Positions 41,540 to 47,654 of a DNA stretch of 47,654 bases are shown here, in pieces. Each line of letters opens with the position of its first letter. Within the stretch, counting starts at the first letter, position 1. The notes under the pieces are model-generated. The model did not search any database and had not been told where the DNA came from. It saw nothing but the letters and a program-made list of their open reading frames with translations. The DNA comes from Mesaphorura yosii. Lineage: Eukaryota > Arthropoda > Collembola > Poduromorpha > Tullbergiidae. The stretch spans positions 1 through 47,654 of the forward strand of contig WIXG01000492.1 of assembly GCA_009869945.1 (NCBI GenBank), given 5' to 3'. Made by a program: the position numbers and the translations under genes.

Positions 41540-42757
41540 CGACTCACATTGATTGAGTCATTTCTTTGATTTTTATATTTTTATACGTTCGAATAAATAA
41601 AATCAATCCGACTTTGCGAACTGTTGACCTTCAGCTGAAGGTAAAATGGGAAATTTCCATGTAAGCCTGTACAGAAGCTTGCAAATGCACGTGCACATGT
41701 TAATCTTCAAAATACACAGGATATAGACGTCTCGCTTGATGATAATCTCATTGATTCATTCAGGTAATTACTAAGTATGATTTGTGTGCTTTAAGGTTCG
41801 TATCTTGAATTCCTTTTTCACATGATGCTAATTGAAAAAGAGCATCGGCAGCCCACTTATTGCTTCTCTTTTGTCTTCTTCAACTATTAACTTCAACTAC
41901 TGAATCGAGATCCATGTAATCGTACAAAGTCAAGCGCCTGCTAATGTTTCAGGAATTTTCTTGAATCATTTCACATATTTGACATGCGACTAGACACGCT
42001 ACTGCTATTTCAGTTTATGGGAATTCTCTTTAATTATTAATTAACGAACGCAATCGTACATCCGGTTCCTGGTCGCATCATTCTGCAATTTCACTGTTTC
42101 GACTGCGGCTGCAAACATTCAGTGACATCTGCCATGGACGTCTCTACGTATACGTTACAGTATGAATCTATACCACTCTTGAGTATAATAAAATAATCTC
42201 AAAGTTCAGGCCGGTGGCGTCATGGAATCCAGTGGCAATGGCCAGAATTCACTCGATGCAATATGCTAAGCCAATTAATTAATTCAGATTCGAGTTCGAA
42301 TTCCAGAATGAGATACCACCGATAATTGATTAATGCAGAATCCGTTGCAGAATCGAGAAACTATTTGGCGATTGTAATTTTTCCGTCTTATCTCTTCCTG
42401 GGGCTTCCCCTACTAATTTCGTATTCGCAATTGACTCTGCCTTCTGCTACGCTTAGGTGCCTCCATATTGCGCAAAGCATTCTGTGATTTGTCATTCAGT
42501 TTTCACCTACAAAGCTAATGGAATTTACATGTGGTCTTTGGCATTATCATTGCCATCCACTTGACTTGACTTGGGTTGATATTTATGCCCGTGTTACTGT
42601 ATTTGTACAGATAAGGATTATTCCGATGAGAGCCACTTCAGAATGGATGGGTTGGCTGCATAGCCGGTTAAAACTTCGCATTGCATTTTTATTGGGTGAT
42701 CCGTGCCGTGTGTTGCGTTTTGTGTCAGGTGTCGGTTCAGGTCAGTCTCGTACAGGA
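41540..42757. other. 1.2-kb AT-rich intergenic region
   Basis: No gene is supported. It may include the eroded left part of the transposon. Confidence 0.5.
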
Positions 42758-43531
42758 ATGGCCCAGTTTTCCGTCAACTTCCGGTATCTGCTCACGCCAG
42801 TCGGGATCCTGAAACTGCTCATCACGGTAAACTGTGTAAGCTGCCGAGTCTTGTCCTTGAACTCTGTTAATTACTCTCCAGTTGTTCGTGGTCATTTCCC
42901 TCTCGCTTGGCGCCCATGCTTTCGAGCAGTCCCTCTACAACGTTTACATTCGGTACTGGAATGCCGTGAATTCGGACTTCCTTGACCGTGTACAGATTCC
43001 GGGCCTCGGCCGAGAAAGGTGCTTCATCATTTTCGCAGCTATCGCACTGGTCACGATCGTTTACTCGCTGTTTTCTCGAGTTTTCGGAGAGAAAGCGGAA
43101 GCCGACCCTCCTTCCAAGGTTTTCGTAAGTGAAAGTGAATTCAATTCTGAATTTCTTTGGGCCGCCGAGTAATGACGTTCTTTTCTCGTATTTCTGTAGA
43201 GCATCGTTTTCCACGTCTTTGAAGCAGTGTTGCTCATCGCTGCGGGTGCCCTACTCATCGACTCGGCCCGGCAAATCACGAGCAAAGGGTGCCCCGAAAT
43301 CCCCAAGCAGGATTCTGATTTCAAATGCCAGTACCGGGCAGAAAAGGACTTTGGTGGGGTAAGTTGACTTCAACTGCCGGTGTTGCAGGCAAATCGGAGG
43401 CCAGCACTGAAATTAACCTGACATGTGTGGATTTGTAACATTCATAGGTATTCGCATTCGCCGCCGCAGCCCTGCACTTGGCAATCGTCATGCTTCACGT
43501 TCTGCCTGGTCGATTCGGTTCGGCTGCATAA
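42758..43531 (+). CDS. Four-helix membrane protein, MARVEL-like
   Basis: Exons 42758-42826, 42882-43124, 43200-43358 and 43448-43531, all phase 0, give 184 residues. Four hydrophobic helices are visible: one at the first junction (ILKLLIT-LFVVISLSLG), FIIFAAIALVTIVYSLF, IVFHVFEAVLLIAAGALL and VFAFAAAALHLAIVMLHVL. The N-terminus RYLLTPVGILKLL resembles the start of MARVEL-domain proteins, which act in membrane apposition and junctions. The loop between helices 3 and 4 has two cysteines (KGCPEI, FKCQY). A longer upstream frame from 42518 lacks a better start. Family placement is tentative; the gene model is well supported by four matching phases. Confidence 0.75.
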
Positions 43532-43773
43532 TTTTTGCCTAAGCTTGAACTAAATTAATTATGTCTTGAGGAAAAGAACGACACAACGAGTACAATAATT
43601 AATTTAAGTAAACGTGAGCCAAATAAACAAAGTAAACATTAGGAGAGTAGAATCAGGATTTTAACGCTGGTAGTTAACTTCATTTACTCAACTGTCAAAT
43701 GCGATCCAATGAACCTGTCCCACGCAAATTTTAAGAACACGATGCATGACGTCAATGAGCGCAATGCAAGGCA

Positions 43774-44377
43774 TTAAAAGTACGGATGAGGATTCGTCGA
43801 GTTCGTGGCATCCATCGGCTGCACAACGTCCCAGTGCTCGGCGATCTTGCCACATTCCACCCGCAAAATGTCAACCACCGCGTAGTCCTGGCCGAACATG
43901 GGCATTTTGATGTGGAGCCAGACCGTGTCGCCGTCCACAGCCGATCGTACAATTTGAAAGCTACCCTTCGGCGTCTCCTCTAGCCACGTCGGAATGGCTT
44001 GGCGCAGTGCGTCGCGACCGTTGGGCTCGTCAGGGTTGTGGCCAATGTAGTTCTCTGCGACGAAACGAGCGATTTGGTCGTAGTCTTGGTTGTTGAAGAC
44101 GGTATTCTTGTAGTCTATGGCCAGACGCTGGTTTTGTTCGGGAGTCGTAGGCGGGCAGGAAACGTTGTGGCTGTGGCTCGGGCTCGACTCCGAACCCCAT
44201 CCGTGGTTATGCTGATGGCTCGGGCGCGTGGAGTGGTAACGGTGCGAAGCCTGCCGGAAAACAATACCAGTAGCAGTTATATTACGGAACAGCACGGAGA
44301 GTGGAGAGCAAGTACAACGATTATAAACTTACCGCCAATGCGACAAACGTCAGAAACAGGAGCGACAAGGAATTCAT
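43774..44377 (-). CDS. SnoaL-like protein 2, secreted
   Basis: Exons 44377-44333 and 44250-43774 (phase-0 intron) give 173 residues. Exon 1 encodes just the signal peptide (MNSLSLLFLTFVALA). Exon 2 starts with a His/Ser-rich linker (ASHRYHSTRPSHQHNHGW) and then the SnoaL-like domain: NQRLAIDYKNTVFNNQDY, YIGHNPDEPNG, FQIVRSAVDGDTVWLH and YAVVDILRVECGKIAEHWDV, ending NPHPYF. It is clearly homologous to SnoaL-like protein 1 but is exported. A TATA box (GTATAAAA, minus, 44443-44450) and an initiator CTCAGT near 44431 lie upstream. The linker could bind metal; the reaction is unknown. Confidence 0.85.
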
Positions 44378-44442
44378 CTTACATCAGGGTGTCAGGGTCA
44401 AACGTTCAATGGTAAAACTGGCCGTCCCACTGAGCAGAGAGG

Positions 44443-44450
44443 TTTTATAC
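44443..44450 (-). promoter_or_regulatory. TATA box of SnoaL-like gene 2
   Basis: GTATAAAA on the minus strand about 70 bp before the ATG, with CTCAGT about 15-20 bp further downstream. Confidence 0.55.
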
Positions 44451-44699
44451 CCATTCCCTCATGCCATCCCAACCAGAAGCGAATTGCATTTGCGTCACAG
44501 AGTAGGATGTTTGCCGTTGGATTACGCAAGCAGAAATGTGACTCGAAAGTGTTGGACAAAATTCAGAAGGATAAAGTCGTAACTGAGGCCTGAGGCTCGA
44601 GTGTTATTGAAGCTGCTGCTGTACTGTTCAATGTCTTTATTCGAAATTTAGTCGACTGTATCCTTCCGATAAAGAGAAATGTGGCTTGGGCTTGGCCGC

Positions 44700-45959
44700 T
44701 TAAAAGTACGGATGAGGGTTGGTCGTATTCTGGGCGTCCATCGGCATCACAATGTCCCAGTGCTCGGCGATCTTCCCGCACTCAATTCGCATGATGTCCA
44801 CCACAGCGATATCCTCACCAAACACGTAGTGGATATGCAGCCAGACCAGGTCGCCTTCTGCTGCCGTGCGCACGATTTGAAGCGTGCCCGTCGCTCCCTC
44901 AAACCAGCTGGGAATCACTTCCCACGTAGCATGTTAACCTACTACGAAACTACCAAGTAGTTCGACTTGCGTAGTTGCGTAGCTCCCGTGGAGGTCGGCG
45001 AACAACGCAAATGAGCTCCGGCGTAGCTTCAAAGTGCTTTCCTATGAACAAACAATTGCGGTACTATGTAGCTCCTACGCATAGCTACGACCAACATCGC
45101 CGTGATTACTACGTAGGTCCGTGGTACCTTGACATATCGCATGGGTAGGCAAAAATTACTCTTTCGATAGCCACCCAAGTTACTAAATAATGCGACCGGC
45201 ACACATGGTTATCATCATTTTCGTAGTAGCTCGAAAGAGAAAAGCCTCAGAAAATAGCTAAAATCAAGCTATAGTAGTCATAAATTAAGAATTCCTTGTG
45301 CACTTGTATTTAATATCGCAAATCTTACATTGCTTATTGCTAAAATAAATTTCATTATTCATTAAGGTTTTTTCTTTGTTCATGTTGCGACGCGGATCAC
45401 AAACTGAACTCATGCTTGAAGCCTGCCTTTCGCAGGCGTGCATGTGAAACATATTCATAGAATGGCGACGGAGTGCGCCGGAGCTCCTGCGAAAACACTG
45501 TGAATTTACGACGGGTAGCTACTTCAAGCTCAGGTTTGGCCACCTCTTCGGAGCTCCATCAAAGCTCACGTTTCGTTGCGTTTGGTTGGGAGTCAAATTG
45601 TAGTTACGTAGAAGGTTTATTGCTACGTGGGTTGGCGGAGTGCTTCACGACCGTTGGGCTCGTCAGGGTTGTGGCCAATGTAGTTTTCTGCAATGTAACG
45701 GCCAATTTGGTCGTATTTGTGGTCTCTGAACACGGCGTTCTTGTAATCAATGGCCAGGCGCCTATTTTGCTTGGGAGTCGCACGGGGACAGGATGAAGAC
45801 CCCTCGTTTGGCTCGGGCTCGGACGCGAGTAACGATGGGCAGTCTGCCGATATCATTATTTGGATCTTAAAAAATTGCATTTGTCCGACCAGTGTCGACA
45901 GCAGAACTTACCGTAAGCGCCACAAGCGCCATGAGTCTCAGGAGGATGACTGAATTCAT
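44700..45959 (-). pseudogene. SnoaL-like gene 3, frameshifted and split by an insertion
   Basis: Exon 1 (45959-45912) encodes a signal peptide (MNSVILLRLMALVALT) matching gene 2. After an intron ending GGCAG near 45845 the linker starts in phase (TAHRYSRP), but the domain (QNRRLAIDYKNAVFRDHKYD to GREALRQ) lies in another frame, so bases were lost in the linker. At 45631 the gene is interrupted by a 711-bp inverted-repeat element. The C-terminal half resumes at 44920 (IPSWFEGATGTLQIVR) and ends NPHPYF at 44700. It cannot make a full protein. It is closer to gene 2 than to gene 1. Confidence 0.82.
44921..45631. mobile_element. 711-bp MITE-like element with terminal inverted repeats
   Basis: The left end CCCACGTAGCA and the right end TGCTACGTGGG are perfect 11-bp inverted repeats. 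Similarity continues with mismatches to about 37 bp. The flanking TT on both sides (44919-44920 and 45632-45633) fits a two-base target duplication; removing the element and one TT restores the aligned SnoaL-like sequence. The interior has no transposase and many copies of words like TACGTAG and GTAGCT near both ends, plus a small hairpin (GCCTGCCTTTCGCAGGC, about 45422). It is a non-autonomous DNA element; I cannot assign a superfamily. Confidence 0.8.
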
Positions 45960-46640
45960 CTTCCGTTGGCAGAGGTGTCTGCTTGCTCTTCAGTTGAAGA
46001 AAACTGATAAAGAATCCCAACTTGGCTGCTAGTTTTGTACTGAACACTTTCGTGAGTGCCCGTATGCCAGAGGCGGCCAGCAGTCTGCTCCCATCTTCTA
46101 TGCAAATTGGCTTAATCCAAGATCCTGGTCTGTGTCCTGGTGCGGTTTCTTGGTCGAAATGTTCGAAGGCGATAATGCTAGCCAGTCAACGCACGCACTC
46201 AAATCACATGATCGAACCCCGAGTGCCTTCATTTTAATTACTTCAAGTCGTAGAACTGAGTTGAAGACGCTCAGTGAAGAGATTCGAAAATTTGAGCCCC
46301 AGAAACACACGCGCCACAGAATCATTCGAGTTCGGGAAAGTTCATATAATGAAACTGTTCTCATTTGCATATCTTGCACACATCTGGGACATACAAACAA
46401 CGCCATTTAACGGCGGAGAAACTTCATTGCTGCTGTGGAGCTGTTTTGTTCCATAAATAATAATTAATTAGTCATTCCAAACATTCCACCCTGTGCATCA
46501 ATTGCATTTAGGCCAATCCTGCAAATGGCAATTGCATGCGCAAATGCTTTCTATTGAGATTTCATTCGCAATTGCAACTCTGAAGCAGCCTTTCATTTTT
46601 AGTGGATAACTGTCGGGGAAGGTTTCTGGAAAGTGGGACA
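45960..46640. other. Intergenic region
   Basis: No gene is supported; open frames on both strands are short and featureless. Confidence 0.5.
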
Positions 46641-47654
46641 ATGCACTCACCGATTCACCTTTCCTTTACGATGGCTGCGGCCCTACTGAGCCTGGGCACC
46701 CTGATTATCTATATGCCAGGGTGCCACTCAGACAGTGCCAAATGCTCCTGGTTTCTGCGGCCGTCGATATTCCCAAACGTCCCGCCAACATTAAGGTGAG
46801 CAGACTTCTTGACTTCTTCTTTGGCAAACACCAGAGTCACAACCATAAGCAGAGAACGGGTAGTTTGAACTTTGTCACTTTGATTAGATTCAAGTATACC
46901 CGACTCTTGGCTCGTACTTCGCCCGCACTCACTTACAAGGACGTGCTCCTTCAACCCAAATCTAACCGTTTAACCGATATCGATCCTATTTGCGTCCACT
47001 GCTCCCTGTTCAAACGTTCGCTCCCGGCTTGGTCGACAGGAAACCAGGTGGCTCCCTTCGGGTGGCGGGACTTGAGACGATTTTTAGCTCCCGCCCTGCT
47101 GGACAACGGCTTTCAAGTGATGCGAAAGCCACACAACCTCGACACAGACAAACACACGCTTTGGTACGGAATCTCGAGCCAGCGTCTTATCCGGCGTGGA
47201 TTCTTAACCGCCACGTACCAAAAGTACAATCGTCTCCCTCACGTGGCGAAGATTGACAACAAGGCTCATCTAGAGAGGATGGCCCGTCGTCTCTACAGAC
47301 TTTTCCCCCACTTTGAACGTCTTCGAACGTGGATTCTTCCTGGCGAGAAAAAACGATTCTTAGCCGAGTGGAGGGCGCGTCAGGACTCGAAAGCGAAACA
47401 TAACGAAACTCAACTGTGGGTCCTCAAGCCCGTTACAGGAAGTACATCGAAAGGCGTCCGCGTCGTGACCCAGCTGGAACAAGTGCAGGATCAGCTTAAA
47501 CCGAATTCAAACGCCAAGCCCTTTCATCACCAGTACGTCATTCAAGAGTACGTGCCGGATCCGTTCTTGATAAGGGGCCGAAAGGCGGAGCTCCGAATGT
47601 ACGTCGTCGTCACGAGCACAACGCCCCTTCGGGCTTACTTGTCAACCCCTGCAG
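46641..47654 (+). CDS. Tubulin-tyrosine-ligase-like protein with hydrophobic N-terminus (partial)
   Basis: Exons 46641-46795 and 46888 to the window end, joined in phase 2 (acceptor TGATTAG), give 307 residues and continue beyond the window. The second exon is open to the edge. The ATP-grasp TTL domain is shown by YGISSQRLIRRGFLTATYQK, LPHVAKIDNK, LWVLKPVTGSTSKGVRVV (nucleotide-binding lysine region), HHQYVIQEYVPDPFLI and KAELRMYVVVTSTTPLRAYL. These enzymes add amino acids to tubulin or other acidic proteins. The N-terminus (residues 8-28) is a hydrophobic helix resembling a signal peptide or anchor, odd for a cytosolic family; a few animal members such as worm ttll-15 are described as membrane-bound. 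The C-terminal part is outside the window. Confidence 0.8.

Noticed and set aside
1..47654. tRNA or rRNA genes, CRISPR arrays, bacterial operons
   Set aside because: I saw no cloverleaf with intact A and B boxes, no rRNA blocks and no regularly spaced repeats. The intron-bearing genes show this is eukaryotic nuclear DNA.

Overview
The window reads as gene-dense arthropod nuclear DNA. Genes have short GT-AG introns (mostly 60-120 bp), TATA boxes about 60-90 bp before start codons, AATAAA signals, and several convergent pairs with nearly touching 3' ends. I favour a springtail (Collembola) or a close relative: insect-type seven-helix chemoreceptors, CYP2-clan P450s and secreted lipocalins sit beside genes that look fungal or bacterial in type (LAP1-like aminopeptidase, SnoaL-like proteins). 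The taxon is an inference; I could not search a database.

Left part (1-10.6 kb): one intact chemoreceptor (minus strand, about 4.6-5.8 kb) and three decayed copies of a different chemoreceptor (226-1361 plus, 3851-4165 minus, 10000-10561 plus), interleaved with two P450 genes (2094-3661 and 7568-9347). Middle-left (10.8-19.3 kb): a four-exon gene of unknown family, a secreted lipocalin, a tandem pair of small cysteine-rich surface proteins, and a tandem pair of cytosolic fatty-acid-binding proteins with a duplicated promoter.

Centre (19.6-32.7 kb): three secreted FAD amine oxidases of the polyamine-oxidase type (19776-21697, 23192-25008, 27818-29524), two of them with hydrophobic C-terminal tails. 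They are separated by a three-exon orphan gene, a small secreted protein and a decayed locus. Remains of a pancreatic-type lipase and an intact SLC5-type sodium/solute symporter follow on the minus strand.

Right part (34-47.6 kb): a third P450, paralogous to the second; a cytosolic SnoaL-like protein; a 47-residue secreted peptide gene; a LAP1-type M28 aminopeptidase; an AT-rich epoxide-hydrolase-like gene; a dead Tc1/mariner transposase; a four-helix MARVEL-like protein; a secreted SnoaL-like gene; and its broken sister, split by a 711-bp inverted-repeat element. The window ends inside a tubulin-tyrosine-ligase-like gene with a hydrophobic N-terminus.

The intact genes are mostly small-molecule oxidation, lipid binding and secreted enzymes, the kind of environment-facing set that expands by tandem duplication. 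There is no evidence that they form one pathway.
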